Positions 38,291 to 47,566 of a stretch of DNA of 64,000 nt are shown here, one piece after another. Made by a program: the position numbers and the translations under genes. Location of the stretch: NCBI RefSeq assembly GCF_025140835.1, contig NZ_CP081153.1, positions 1,240,001-1,304,000 on the forward strand. The letters run 5' to 3'. A model generated the notes under the pieces. The model was not told where the DNA came from. It saw only the letters and a list, made by a program, of their open reading frames with translations, and did not search any database. The DNA is from Aliiroseovarius sp. M344 (GTDB lineage: Bacteria > Pseudomonadota > Alphaproteobacteria > Rhodobacterales > Rhodobacteraceae). Within the stretch, counting starts at the first letter, position 1; every line of letters starts with the position of its first letter.

Positions 38291-39547
38291 TCACATCAAT
38301 TCCGGTTCGCGGCCCAAACGTGACGCCAAAGGTGCCACGGTCAAGCCCTGCACGATGATCGAGAAGACCACGATAATATAGGTCGCAGTCAGGATCAGCG
38401 CCTTCCATTCATTGTCCGGCAGGCTCAGTGCCAGCGCAACAGATATCCCGCCTTTCAATCCGCCCCATGTCATGATTGGGATCACGCCGCGTGAAAAACT
38501 GCGGAAGGGTTTCAGGATGATGACAGGCACGGCCACGGCGGTCAGACGGGCGAACAACGCCAGGATGATGGACAGAATGCCAGCGGTCACGGCATCGGCA
38601 GTGAAAGCAACGGCAAAAACCTCGAACCCGATCATCAGGAACAGAACGGCGTTCAGGATTTCGTCGATCAGCTTCCAAAACGCGTCGACATAGCCGCGTG
38701 TCTCTTCGCTCATGCCGTGTTTGGTGCCCACATCGCCAATCAAAAGGCCCGCGCAGACGGCCATGATCGGCCCCGAGACTTGCAGGGCAACCGCCAGTTC
38801 ATAGCCCCCAAAGGCCAGCCCCAGTGTCAGCAGCACTTCCAGGGAATAGTCGTCAATGCGGCGCATCACCCGGAAGGTGAGCCATCCCAACACGACGCCC
38901 AAAAGGGCACCGCCCAAGGCCTCTTGAAAGAACAAGGTGAAGGCGGCTTTGGCGCTTGGGTCGGTGGCATGCTCGCCGTGGCCTGACGGAAACGCCAACC
39001 CGACCAGAACCAGAAAAACCACATAGCCAACGCCGTCGTTGAACAGGCTTTCACCCGCAATCTTTGTTTCAAGGGTTTTTTGCAGGTTGGCCTCGCGCAG
39101 CACACCCAGCACGGCCACAGGGTCCGTAGGGGAAATGAGCGATCCGAAGACCAACGCGATCAGCAACGGCGCACCTGTCAGCCAGCTGAACCCAACCCCG
39201 ACTACAAGCGTGGACAGGGCAATGCCCATGGTCGCCATCAGGAAGACAACGACCCACTGCGCGCGCAGATCCCCGATCTTCACATGCAGCGCACCGGCAA
39301 ACAGCAGCAATCCAAGCATGCCCTCAAGCAACGTGTCGGAAAAGTCGAGGCTGGCAACCAGCAATCGCACCTGATGGGAGACATCCATCGCCGGAATAAC
39401 GAAGTCCAGCGCCATCAGCGACAAAGATGCCATCAATGATACCAGCAAGATTCCAATCGTCGAAGGGAGCTTTAGGAACAGATAGTTTATCGCGCCAAAG
39501 GCGCCGGCCAAAACAATCAGAAGTGACGTGATTTGTAGGATGGTCAT
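38291..39547 (-). CDS. Monovalent cation:proton antiporter (CPA1, NhaP-like)
   Basis: A 418-residue inner-membrane antiporter with about 12 hydrophobic helices. The CPA1 core is visible: FGSLISPTDPVAVLGVL (the ion-site motif), IAGESLFNDGVGYVVFLVLV, and GGLKGGISVALALSLP near the end. It exchanges Na+ or K+ for H+, likely serving pH or salt balance. The start at 39547 (MTILQITSLL) is preferred over upstream codons because the first helix begins there. Confidence 0.93.
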   Translation of the reverse strand: MTILQITSLLIVLAGAFGAINYLFLKLPSTIGILLVSLMASLSLMALDFVIPAMDVSHQVRLLVASLDFSDTLLEGMLGLLLFAGALHVKIGDLRAQWVVVFLMATMGIALSTLVVGVGFSWLTGAPLLIALVFGSLISPTDPVAVLGVLREANLQKTLETKIAGESLFNDGVGYVVFLVLVGLAFPSGHGEHATDPSAKAAFTLFFQEALGGALLGVVLGWLTFRVMRRIDDYSLEVLLTLGLAFGGYELAVALQVSGPIMAVCAGLLIGDVGTKHGMSEETRGYVDAFWKLIDEILNAVLFLMIGFEVFAVAFTADAVTAGILSIILALFARLTAVAVPVIILKPFRSFSRGVIPIMTWGGLKGGISVALALSLPDNEWKALILTATYIIVVFSIIVQGLTVAPLASRLGREPELM

Positions 39548-39641
39548 GCTGCGCCCTGATTGTGCTTTTGCGGCCCTTCTAGCACGCTGCCCGAGCATGG
39601 CAAACAACCATGGCAACTGCCTGCAGGGGACGCGCGGGCTG

Positions 39642-40325
39642 CTAGCCGGTCACGTGCACTTTCGCCCATACCGGTAAGTGATCTGACGCCACTTTGGCCA
39701 GCGGCGACTGGTCCACCCCCGCGTCGCGCAGCTCGATACCTTGGCTCAGCGCGATCCGGTCCAGCGCGGCAACTGGACGTGACGCGTGAAAAGATCGACC
39801 GGGCGAGATAATGTCGAAATGGTGCTCCAACGGCTCGAACCCGCGTTTTGGCGACCATTCGTTGAAATCCCCTAAAATCGCGGTGGGCAGAGGCGATATG
39901 GCGAGCTTTTGTGCCAGTTGCCGCATTTGTTGATGCCGATAAGGGCGCAGCAATCCAAGATGGGTGCCCACAAGCTTTAGCCGCCCGTCAATTTCAACCG
40001 CGACCGCGCCGCGGGGTTCCAACCCCGGCAATTCCAATTGCTCGGCGGCATGGAAGGTGAGCCCCTTACGCACAAGGATTGCGTTGCCATGGCTGCCAAG
40101 CGACACGCCGCTGCTGTCAAAGGGCACCACAACAAAATCGGTTTCGTCAGACAGAAGTCGCCGGGGCAGGGCGGTTGGGCGCGGTCCAAGCCGGCGATCC
40201 GCCTCTTGCAATACGACGACATCCGCATCGAGATGATTGATCACGTCCAGAATGCGGTGCGGGTCGCGGCGGCGATCAAGCCCGATGGCCTTGCGCATGT
40301 TATATGTGACTAGCTTCAGGTCCAT
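39642..40325 (-). CDS. Endonuclease/exonuclease/phosphatase-family protein
   Basis: A 227-residue metal-dependent hydrolase. EEP motifs are LVTYNMRKAIG, VVVLQEADRRLG, LVGTHLGLLRP, ILGDFNEWS and SDHLPVWAKV, so all main catalytic residues are present. No signal peptide. It is smaller than exonuclease III and lacks its basic loops; a phosphodiesterase or lipid-headgroup substrate is possible. Confidence 0.88.
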   Translation of the reverse strand: MDLKLVTYNMRKAIGLDRRRDPHRILDVINHLDADVVVLQEADRRLGPRPTALPRRLLSDETDFVVVPFDSSGVSLGSHGNAILVRKGLTFHAAEQLELPGLEPRGAVAVEIDGRLKLVGTHLGLLRPYRHQQMRQLAQKLAISPLPTAILGDFNEWSPKRGFEPLEHHFDIISPGRSFHASRPVAALDRIALSQGIELRDAGVDQSPLAKVASDHLPVWAKVHVTG

Positions 40326-40385
40326 GGCTACCGTCTTAATGTAGTCAGGATGCGGGCTTTGGAAAAGGGGGCGGTTGATGAAAGC

Positions 40386-40910
40386 CTATTCCAGATAGGC
40401 TTTTCCGCCAATGCCGATCTGCCCCCAAACCGGATACCGTTCGCCGTGTGGGTCATATTGCGGGTCTGCTTCCCATAGCGTCAGAATCTGGTCGGAAAAC
40501 AAAACCTCGTTGGGATTGAAGGCCGGAGCAGGGGAGGCTTCATTTCCAGCCAATATCTGAAATACCTCGTCCGCAGGACGCGTCAGAATATCCTGTCCTT
40601 GGTATCGCAGCTCAACGCCCCGATGCGGCGCAAGGCCGATAAACGTGGCGCGGTGATTGCCGTCGAACTCCACCTGCAGGCAGTTTTCAATGAAATAAAG
40701 GCTGCCACCTGCGCTGCTTGCCGGAGGCTCGACACTCAGATTGCGCAAGTGCTCTGCGGTATCCTGAACCGCCGAAGGCACATGACCCAGCGCTTTCATC
40801 ACTGCCATCACGTTGTCTCGTTTTGCGCCAAGTTGGATCGGCACCATCCCCGTGTGGGGGATCAGGTCAAAGACCATCGGTTTTCGCGGCTTGGAAAACG
40901 GCCAGATCAT
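40386..40910 (-). CDS. Hypothetical protein
   Basis: A 174-residue soluble protein with no signal peptide. Its ATG overlaps the stop of selO (TAATG), indicating coupling. Visible features are KPMVFDLIPHTGMVPIQLG near the start and repeated beta-strands; nothing points to a catalytic site. I do not recognise the family. It may be an accessory protein co-expressed with SelO, but that is only position-based. Confidence 0.7.
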   Translation of the reverse strand: MIWPFSKPRKPMVFDLIPHTGMVPIQLGAKRDNVMAVMKALGHVPSAVQDTAEHLRNLSVEPPASSAGGSLYFIENCLQVEFDGNHRATFIGLAPHRGVELRYQGQDILTRPADEVFQILAGNEASPAPAFNPNEVLFSDQILTLWEADPQYDPHGERYPVWGQIGIGGKAYLE

Positions 40911-42331
40911 TAGGTGCCGCAAAAGGTTCTAAGTACACGCTCTTCCGCTTTCGGGGGTGTTGCCAGGTCGAGGTATTTGGGCGCCGGGTTGAACGGATCT
41001 TTCAGCGCATCAACAAGCCGGTGGAATGCCGCATAGTCGCCTTCTATCCCTGCCTGAATAGCCTCTTCGACCCGGTGGTTGCGCGCGATCAAAACGGGGT
41101 TGGCGGCCCGCATGGTGTCCTTGGGATCACCCGGTTCGCGTGACAGCCGGGTTTTCCAATCGGGCGCCCAGCTGTCCCAAGCACCGTCATCTGTAATGTG
41201 TTCGCTGGCGTCCCCTTCCGTCAGGGCCGTGAAAGTGGCGGTGAAATCGGCTTGCGAACTGGCCATGCGCGCCAATAGCCCGGTGATCAGCGCCTCGTCG
41301 CCCTCTTCTTGCGTGGTCAGGCCAAGTTTGGCGCGGAACAGCTGCAACCATTTCGGGCTGAATTGGGTGGCGAAGCCTTCCAGCACACGCGTCGCTTCGT
41401 CCGCCGCATGCTCCGGGTCTCCATCCATCAGGGGCAACAGCGATGTCGCCAATTGGGCAAGGTTCCAGACCGCCATGTTGGGTTGTTCCTGAAAGGCATA
41501 ACGCCCTTGCTGGTCAATCGAGGAAAAAACCATCCGCGGATGATAGGCATCCATGAACGCGCAGGGACCATAATCAATGGTTTCGCCTGACACCGCCATA
41601 TTGTCGGTGTTCATCACCCCGTGGATGAAGCCCACACTCATCCATTTCGCAACAAGGCGCGCCTGTGCGGCGACAACTTCGGCCAGGAAAGACAGGGGAC
41701 CGTCCGCGGCAGGGTAATGGCGCGCGATGCAGTGATCCAGCAACAGACGCAGGCCCGCGCCATCTCCACGGGCTGCGAAATACTGGAACGTTCCGACGCG
41801 GATGTGGCTTGCGGCAACGCGGGTCAGGACCGCGCCCGGGTAACGCCGTTCGCGCTGCACGCCTTCGCCGGTCAGGGCAGCCCCCAACGCGCGCGTGGTC
41901 GGGATGCCAAGGGCGTGCATTGCTTCGGAGACGATGTATTCGCGCATGACCGGACCCAGCCATGCCCGCCCGTCGCCATTGCGACTGAACGGCGTGATCC
42001 CGGAGCCTTTGAGCTGAATATCGCGGCGTCCGAAACCGCCGGTAACTTCACCCAGCAAGATCGCCCGCCCATCACCCAGCCGCGGCACCCAGCCGCCAAA
42101 CTGATGGCCCGCATAAGCCTGAGCCAACGGATCTGTGCCGGGCAACAGACTGTTACCCGTCAACACCTCGGCCGACAGATCAACGGGATCGAAACCCAGT
42201 TCGCGCGCGAGCGTTTCGTTGACGCGCAACATCTGGGGGGTAGCGACGGGTGTCGGGTTCAGCTTTGCATAAAACCTGTCTGGCAGGCGGGCATAGGAGT
42301 TATCGAAGTGTTCGCGCATTGCCTGAACCAT
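40910..42331 (-). CDS. selO: Protein adenylyltransferase SelO (YdiU)
   Basis: A pseudokinase-fold enzyme that transfers AMP to proteins in redox stress. The protein is 473 residues from ATG 42331; a TTG 15 bases upstream is less likely. Family motifs are YAGHQFGGWVPRLGDGRA (nucleotide loop), GVMNTDNMAVSGETIDYGPCAF and SYARLPDRFY near the start. SelO proteins of animals and some bacteria have a C-terminal selenocysteine or cysteine; here the protein ends RTFCGT, with a cysteine two residues before the last. It is coupled to the hypothetical gene downstream. Confidence 0.93.
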   Translation of the reverse strand: MVQAMREHFDNSYARLPDRFYAKLNPTPVATPQMLRVNETLARELGFDPVDLSAEVLTGNSLLPGTDPLAQAYAGHQFGGWVPRLGDGRAILLGEVTGGFGRRDIQLKGSGITPFSRNGDGRAWLGPVMREYIVSEAMHALGIPTTRALGAALTGEGVQRERRYPGAVLTRVAASHIRVGTFQYFAARGDGAGLRLLLDHCIARHYPAADGPLSFLAEVVAAQARLVAKWMSVGFIHGVMNTDNMAVSGETIDYGPCAFMDAYHPRMVFSSIDQQGRYAFQEQPNMAVWNLAQLATSLLPLMDGDPEHAADEATRVLEGFATQFSPKWLQLFRAKLGLTTQEEGDEALITGLLARMASSQADFTATFTALTEGDASEHITDDGAWDSWAPDWKTRLSREPGDPKDTMRAANPVLIARNHRVEEAIQAGIEGDYAAFHRLVDALKDPFNPAPKYLDLATPPKAEERVLRTFCGT

Positions 42332-42349
42332 AGCAGTTATTTCCAATCG

Positions 42350-42796
42350 CTACATCACCCGTGTCATCAGGTGAAAGCGGTTGCGGGACTGAAACCCGAT
42401 CCGTTCATAAAGCAGACGCGCGCGATCGTTGTCTGCGTCGACTTCCAGATGCATGGCGTTGATACCTTGTTCAGCCAACGCGCGGACAAGCGACGCAAGC
42501 GCCTCGCTGCCCATTCCGCGCCCGCGCACCCGTTCGCGCACATAAATTTCGTCCAGAAAGGCTTCAAGACCGCCAAACTTGATCGACCAGCCGAAGCTGA
42601 CGGCGATATAGCCAACCGGGGCCACGCGCGGTCCGATCATCCAGATCGCCCCATGCGGCGAGCCGTCCAGCAAAGGTTGCAATGCACCGCGCCGCGTGTC
42701 GTCATCCTGCTCAATCCCGTTCTGGGCGTGAAACCCTGCGACAAGAGGCAAAATGCGATCAAGGTCTTCCGAGGTGGCCAGACGCAGGCTGCTCAT
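42350..42796 (-). CDS. GNAT-family N-acetyltransferase
   Basis: A 148-residue acetyl-CoA-dependent transferase. The CoA pyrophosphate-binding motif is VRERVRGRGMGSEALASLV. The final strand region, NDRARLLYERIGF, is typical. The substrate is unknown. Its start overlaps the nucleoside hydrolase stop by four bases and it is followed by selO 18 bases later, so these form an operon-like run. Confidence 0.9.
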   Translation of the reverse strand: MSSLRLATSEDLDRILPLVAGFHAQNGIEQDDDTRRGALQPLLDGSPHGAIWMIGPRVAPVGYIAVSFGWSIKFGGLEAFLDEIYVRERVRGRGMGSEALASLVRALAEQGINAMHLEVDADNDRARLLYERIGFQSRNRFHLMTRVM

Positions 42797-43731
42797 AGGC
42801 GGGCAATCCTTGTGGTCAAAAGATCAAAAAAGGCATCGCTGTCCAGATCGCCAATAAACAGCGCATTCGTCGGGCGGTCCGTGACGCCCCACCAGTCGGC
42901 AACGGTCATGCCCATGGTCAGCTCTGATTGGGTCTCGATCTGAACATTCACGTGGCGACCGCGAAACAGGTCGGGTTGGATTAGATAGGCAATCACCGTC
43001 GGATCGTGCAACGGCGCGCCGTCTGATCCGTATTTTTCGATGTCGAAGCGTTCGAAGAAATCGGTCATCTCGGCCACAGCGTGACCGACGTCGCCGGGCA
43101 GAGCGCGAAAAGTGTCGTTGCGCGCCTTGGTCACCAATGCCTTATGCGTAACATCCAACGGCATAACGACAAGGGAAACACCTGATCTGAACACAATATC
43201 AGCGGCTTGAGGATCAACATAGATGTTAAACTCGGCGGCGGGGGTCACATTCCCGACCTCGAAATACGCGCCGCCCATTAGGACGATTTCCTGCACCCGG
43301 TCGATAATATCGGGCGCACGCTCGAAGGCGGTGGCGATGTTGGTCAGGGGGCCAAGCGGGCACAGCGTCACCGTGCCGGGCGCTTCAGATCGGAGTGTGT
43401 CGATGATGAAATCAACCGCGTGCTGTTCCTGCAGCGGCATCGTTGGATCTGGCAGCACCGGGCCGTTCAAGCCCGTTTTGCCATGCACATATTCCGCCGT
43501 GACCAAATCGCGGCGCAACGGGCGGTCGCACCCTGCAAACACCTTGATCTCGCGCTTTCCAGCCAGTTCGCAAACGATCCGAGCATTCTTTGCGGTCAGT
43601 TCCAGCGGCACGTTTCCGGCAACGGTAGTGATGCCAAGAACCTCGATTTCATCCGGGCTCGCCAATGCCAGAAGAATGGCAACGGCATCATCCTGTCCGG
43701 GGTCAGTATCAATAATGATTTTGCTTTTCAT
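42793..43731 (-). CDS. Nucleoside hydrolase
   Basis: Releases bases from ribonucleosides in salvage. The 312-residue protein starts with the calcium-binding DTDPGQDDAVA; also seen are VLMGGAYFEVGNVTPAAEFNIYVDP and a HDPTVIAYLI segment near the C-terminus holding the second metal-site residues. Preferred nucleoside cannot be told. Coupled to the GNAT gene. Confidence 0.93.
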   Translation of the reverse strand: MKSKIIIDTDPGQDDAVAILLALASPDEIEVLGITTVAGNVPLELTAKNARIVCELAGKREIKVFAGCDRPLRRDLVTAEYVHGKTGLNGPVLPDPTMPLQEQHAVDFIIDTLRSEAPGTVTLCPLGPLTNIATAFERAPDIIDRVQEIVLMGGAYFEVGNVTPAAEFNIYVDPQAADIVFRSGVSLVVMPLDVTHKALVTKARNDTFRALPGDVGHAVAEMTDFFERFDIEKYGSDGAPLHDPTVIAYLIQPDLFRGRHVNVQIETQSELTMGMTVADWWGVTDRPTNALFIGDLDSDAFFDLLTTRIARL

Positions 43732-43740
43732 GACAAATAC

Positions 43741-44520
43741 TTAAGATGCCAATTTCACCCAGATCGGAACGTGATCCGAGGGCTTTTCACGCCCGCGTAC
43801 CTCTTTATCGATCTGGCAATCGGTCAACAGGTCGGCGCATTCTGGTGACAACAGGAAATGGTCAATGCGAATGCCGTCATTGCGCTGCCATGCGCCGCGC
43901 TGGAAGTCCCAGAACGTATACTGCTCGGGGCCAGCATTGCGGGCGCGGAAGGCTTCGGTCAGGCCAAGGTTCAGAATTTTGCGCCAGGCCTCGCGGCTTT
44001 CGGGGCGATACAGCGCGTCTTCCACCCAATCCTGCGGCCGGGCGGCGTCTTCGGGTTGGGGAATGATGTTGTAATCACCCGCCATCAAAAAGGGCATTTC
44101 TTCGGCCAACAGCACTTTAGCGCGGTCGCGCAGACGATCCATCCACGCCAGTTTGTAATCGTATTTCGGCCCCGGCACCGGGTTGCCGTTGGGCAGGTAA
44201 AGCCCGCAGATGCGCACGGGGTGATCGCCGACCACGGTCGCCTCGATATACCGGGCCTGTTCGTCGGCGTCGTCACCGGGTAGGCCACGGGTCACATCCT
44301 CAAGCGGTAGCTTTGATAAAAGCGCCACCCCGTTGAAGCTTTTCTGGCCGTGCGTCTCGACGTTATACCCTTTGTCTTCAAAGACTTCGCGGGGGAAGTA
44401 CTCGTCGATTGACTTGATTTCCTGCAAGATCGCCACATCGGGCTGGGACTCGTCCAGCCAGTCCATCAGCGCGGGCAAACGCGCCTTGATGCCATTGATA
44501 TTGTAACTGGCGATTTTCAT
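43741..44520 (-). CDS. xth: Exodeoxyribonuclease III
   Basis: AP endonuclease and 3'-5' exonuclease in base excision repair. The 259-residue protein has ASYNINGIKARL, AILQEIKSIDEYFP, MAGDYNIIP, RIDHFLLSPE and SDHVPIWVKL. GGAGGGG precedes the start at 44520; the longer frame to 44655 overlaps the flavoprotein gene. Nine bases separate it from the nucleoside hydrolase, so they may be co-transcribed. Confidence 0.95.
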   Translation of the reverse strand: MKIASYNINGIKARLPALMDWLDESQPDVAILQEIKSIDEYFPREVFEDKGYNVETHGQKSFNGVALLSKLPLEDVTRGLPGDDADEQARYIEATVVGDHPVRICGLYLPNGNPVPGPKYDYKLAWMDRLRDRAKVLLAEEMPFLMAGDYNIIPQPEDAARPQDWVEDALYRPESREAWRKILNLGLTEAFRARNAGPEQYTFWDFQRGAWQRNDGIRIDHFLLSPECADLLTDCQIDKEVRGREKPSDHVPIWVKLAS

Positions 44521-44584
44521 GAGACCCCTCCGGTGTTTGGCGGTCAATGTGGGCGCAAACGGACGGGGGTGCAAGCAAAGGCGG

Positions 44585-45778
44585 TCAGGCTTCGGCGATA
44601 TGCCGCCCGGCGGCGTGTCCACTGGACCAAGCCCATTGGAAGTTGTATCCGCCAAGCCAGCCTGTCACGTCGACGCATTCACCTATGAAATAGAGGCCCG
44701 GCACGGTTTTCGACATCATCGATTTGCTGTCGATCCCATCGGTGGCGATGCCGCCCAATGTGACTTCGGCAGTGCGGTAACCTTCTGATCCCGACGGGGT
44801 CAGCGTCCAATCGGACAGTCGGTCAGTCAAGGCGCGCAAAGCGGTGTCGGACTGATCTGCCAGACGTGCTGTAAAATCGAACTGATCCGCCCAATCCTTT
44901 GTCAGAAACTCCACCAGACGTGCAGGCAGATAGCGCGCCAGCTCAGTCGAGATTTGCCGTCGCCCTTCGCTTTGCCGCTGGTCGCGCAGTGCTGTGAACA
45001 GGTCCTGTCCCGCGGTCAGGTCCACGTGGATAGCCTCTCCCTCGCGCCAGAAGGACGAGATTTGCAGGATCGCAGGGCCGGACAGCCCGCGATGGGTGAA
45101 CAGCATCGCCTCGTCGAAACTGGCGCGGTCCGTCCACACGCGAACGGGCAAGGAGACACCAGCAAGGGCCGCAAAGCGCCCTTCGGGAAATGTCAGGGGC
45201 ACAAGGGCGGGGCGCGGCTCTATGACCTCATGCCCGAATTGTTCGGCGATATCATAGGCAAAGCCGGTCGCGCCCATTTTGGGGATCGATTTGCCGCCCG
45301 TGGCAAGGACAAGGTTGCGACAGGTCAGATCACCGGCCGAGGACTTTAGCGTGAACACGCCATCTTGGTGGTCGATCGCGTCGACCGTTGTGGACAGCCA
45401 AATCTCAGCGTCCGCATCCTTCAATTTCGCCAAAAGCAGATTGATAATCTGCGTGGCTTTGCCGTCGCAGAAGAGCTGCCCCAGCGTTTTTTCATGCCAT
45501 GCGATCCCGGCTTGGTCGATCAGGTCGATGAAATCCCATTGGGTGAAGCGGGCCAGCGCGGATTTGTGGAAATGCGAATTGTGGCCGGCGAAGTTTCCCG
45601 GTTCGGTATGCATGTTGGTGAAATTGCAGCGTCCGCCGCCGGAGATGCGGATCTTCTCGCCGGGTTTTACGGCGTGATCGATCACCAATGTGGGTTTGCC
45701 GCCCGCTGCCGCAAACGGGGCGCAAAACAAGCCCGCAGCGCCTGCGCCAATGATGATGGTGTCCCAATCGGTTTTCAT
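44585..45778 (-). CDS. FAD/NAD(P)-dependent oxidoreductase, HI0933 (YhiN/BaiN) family
   Basis: A 397-residue flavoprotein. The FAD loop is IIIGAGAAGLFCAPFAAAGG near the start (residues about 8-27); RISGGGRCNFTNMH and VLATGGKSIPKMGATG follow, and the family's C-terminal FIGECVDVTGWLGGYNFQWAWSSGHAAG closes it. Substrate unknown; some homologues reduce enoyl bile acid intermediates. ATG 45778 or 45787 can start it. Confidence 0.9.
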   Translation of the reverse strand: MKTDWDTIIIGAGAAGLFCAPFAAAGGKPTLVIDHAVKPGEKIRISGGGRCNFTNMHTEPGNFAGHNSHFHKSALARFTQWDFIDLIDQAGIAWHEKTLGQLFCDGKATQIINLLLAKLKDADAEIWLSTTVDAIDHQDGVFTLKSSAGDLTCRNLVLATGGKSIPKMGATGFAYDIAEQFGHEVIEPRPALVPLTFPEGRFAALAGVSLPVRVWTDRASFDEAMLFTHRGLSGPAILQISSFWREGEAIHVDLTAGQDLFTALRDQRQSEGRRQISTELARYLPARLVEFLTKDWADQFDFTARLADQSDTALRALTDRLSDWTLTPSGSEGYRTAEVTLGGIATDGIDSKSMMSKTVPGLYFIGECVDVTGWLGGYNFQWAWSSGHAAGRHIAEA

Positions 45779-45818
45779 GGGCTGCACCTAGCCAATTCAG
45801 CGGGCAAGCGGAAGGGGA

Positions 45819-46148
45819 TTACATCGAGAAAGATGTGCCGCAGCCGCAGGACGCCGTGGCATTCGGGTTGTTGACGATAAACCGCGCGCCGATCAGTTCC
45901 TCGGTGAAATCAATCGTCGCGTTGGTCAGAAAGGGCAGGGACACCTCATCCACCACAACCTGTTCGCCAGCGCCTTTTAGGATCAGATCACCTTCGGCAG
46001 GATCGTCCAGCAAGATGTCATATTGAAAGCCCGAACAGCCGCCGCCTTCGACAGCCACGCGCAAGGCTTTGCCCTGGGCGCCCGCGCCGATCTCGGCCAG
46101 CCGCGCGAAGGCGCGTTCGGTGACGGTTGGGGGCAGGGTCAGGTCCAT
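45819..46148 (-). CDS. erpA: A-type iron-sulfur carrier protein (HesB/IscA/ErpA)
   Basis: Delivers Fe-S clusters to target proteins. The 109-residue protein has the three conserved cysteines: GGGCSGFQYD and the terminal CGCGTSFSM. The symbol is by resemblance; members are hard to separate from sequence alone. It lies divergent from dgt across a 129-base gap. Confidence 0.88.
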   Translation of the reverse strand: MDLTLPPTVTERAFARLAEIGAGAQGKALRVAVEGGGCSGFQYDILLDDPAEGDLILKGAGEQVVVDEVSLPFLTNATIDFTEELIGARFIVNNPNATASCGCGTSFSM

Positions 46149-46277
46149 TGGAAATCCGTTTCAAGTTCGCGTCAAACAGAATATAGGGGGGACATGCGGG
46201 CGCGACAAGACGCCCGGACGGCGCGTGTTGGACGGGACATCCCTGCGCGCCTGCAGTGACAGGCGGAAGGGGGCTTG

Positions 46278-47420
46278 ATGCTCGCCATTTATGCAACGCA
46301 TCCTGATCAAAGCCGGGGGCGGCTTCATGACGAAGGCGAAAGCGCTTTTCGCGAACCGTTTCAGCGCGACCGGGACCGTATCATCCACAGCTCGGCTTTT
46401 CGCAGGTTGAAGCACAAGACACAGGTTTTTGTGGAGCATGAGGGGGATTATTTCAGGACCCGGCTGACCCACTCGATCGAAGTGGCGCAGGTGGCCCGCA
46501 CCATTGCAGGCGCCTTGGGGTTGAACAGTCACCTGACCGAAGCCGTCGCGCTGGCCCATGATCTGGGGCATACGCCCTTTGGGCATACGGGCGAAGACGC
46601 GCTGAACGCGATGATGGTCCCGTTTGGCGGCTTTGATCACAACGCGCAAGCCTTGAAAATTGTCACCTCTCTGGAACGTCATTATGCCGAATGGGATGGG
46701 TTGAACCTGACTTGGGAAACCCTTGAAGGGATTGCGAAACATAACGGCCCGGTGGTGGGTGAACTGCCTTATGCGCTGGCCGACTACAATGCGCGCCATG
46801 ATCTTGAGCTGCACACCCACGCAGGTGCCGAGGCACAGGCCGCCGCCCTGGCTGATGATATCGCTTACAACAATCACGACCTTCATGATGGGTTGCGCGC
46901 AGGGTTGTTCACTTTGGACGAGATTGCAGCTCTGCCCATTATCGGACCTGCCGTCGCAGAAGTGGACGCGACCTATCCCGATTTGGACGCGGGTCGTCGT
47001 CAACACGAAGCCCTGCGCCGCGTGTTCGGCGTGATGGTCGAGGACGTGCTGACAACGTCGCAGGCGCTTATAGCCGAGGCCGATCCGCGATCTGTCGAGG
47101 ATGTCCGCGCGTTGGATCACGCGGTTATTCAGTTTTCGCCCGGCCTGTGGGCTGATCTGAAAGTAATCCGCGCCTTCCTGTTCACCCGTATGTACCGTGC
47201 GCCCAGTGTGGTCGCGATGCGTGAGCGGGTGACCCATGTTGTCGAAGAATTATTTGCTCATTTTCAGGCAGTGCCGTCAGACCTTCCCGCCGAATGGCGG
47301 GCCGAGATCGAAGCGGCGAACAGTGACACGCGGCTGGCGCGGCTGGTCGCTGACTATATCGCCGGGATGACGGATCGTTTTGCCTTGCAAGAGCACACCC
47401 GGTTGGGGTTGGGCGGTTAG
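46278..47420 (+). CDS. dgt: Deoxyguanosinetriphosphate triphosphohydrolase-like protein
   Basis: An HD-domain dNTP triphosphohydrolase. The 380-residue protein carries RDRDRIIHSSAFRRLKHKTQVF, the TRLTHSIEVAQVARTIA helix and the HD motif ALAHDLGHTPFGHTGE. The length corresponds to the shorter, Dgt-like class rather than E. coli Dgt. ATG 46278 is preferred over TTG 46275. Confidence 0.93.
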   Translation: MLAIYATHPDQSRGRLHDEGESAFREPFQRDRDRIIHSSAFRRLKHKTQVFVEHEGDYFRTRLTHSIEVAQVARTIAGALGLNSHLTEAVALAHDLGHTPFGHTGEDALNAMMVPFGGFDHNAQALKIVTSLERHYAEWDGLNLTWETLEGIAKHNGPVVGELPYALADYNARHDLELHTHAGAEAQAAALADDIAYNNHDLHDGLRAGLFTLDEIAALPIIGPAVAEVDATYPDLDAGRRQHEALRRVFGVMVEDVLTTSQALIAEADPRSVEDVRALDHAVIQFSPGLWADLKVIRAFLFTRMYRAPSVVAMRERVTHVVEELFAHFQAVPSDLPAEWRAEIEAANSDTRLARLVADYIAGMTDRFALQEHTRLGLGG

Positions 47421-47490
47421 GGGGCGCTGCCCCCTCGGGACTGTGTCCCTCACCCCCGGGATATTTTCTGCCAGCAGAAGCAGGGGCGGG
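47421..47490. repeat. GC-rich intergenic element with hairpin and CCCCCGGGATATTT
   Basis: A GGGGGCGCTGCCCCC palindrome is followed by TCGGGAC...GTCCCT and CACCCCCGGGATATTTT. I recall closely similar strings in many Rhodobacteraceae intergenic regions, so it may be a dispersed repeat; this was not tested. It lies between dgt and argS. Confidence 0.6.
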
Positions 47491-47566
47491 CGCCTTCTGG
47501 CACCGCGTCGCTTGACCTTTGGGGCGGGGCTGCTAGGAGTGCGGCTGAGAAAAAAGGACCCAGACA

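Noticed and set aside
41621..42943. 440-codon plus-strand open frame
   Set aside because: Runs antisense across selO, the GNAT gene and nucleoside hydrolase; not a real gene.
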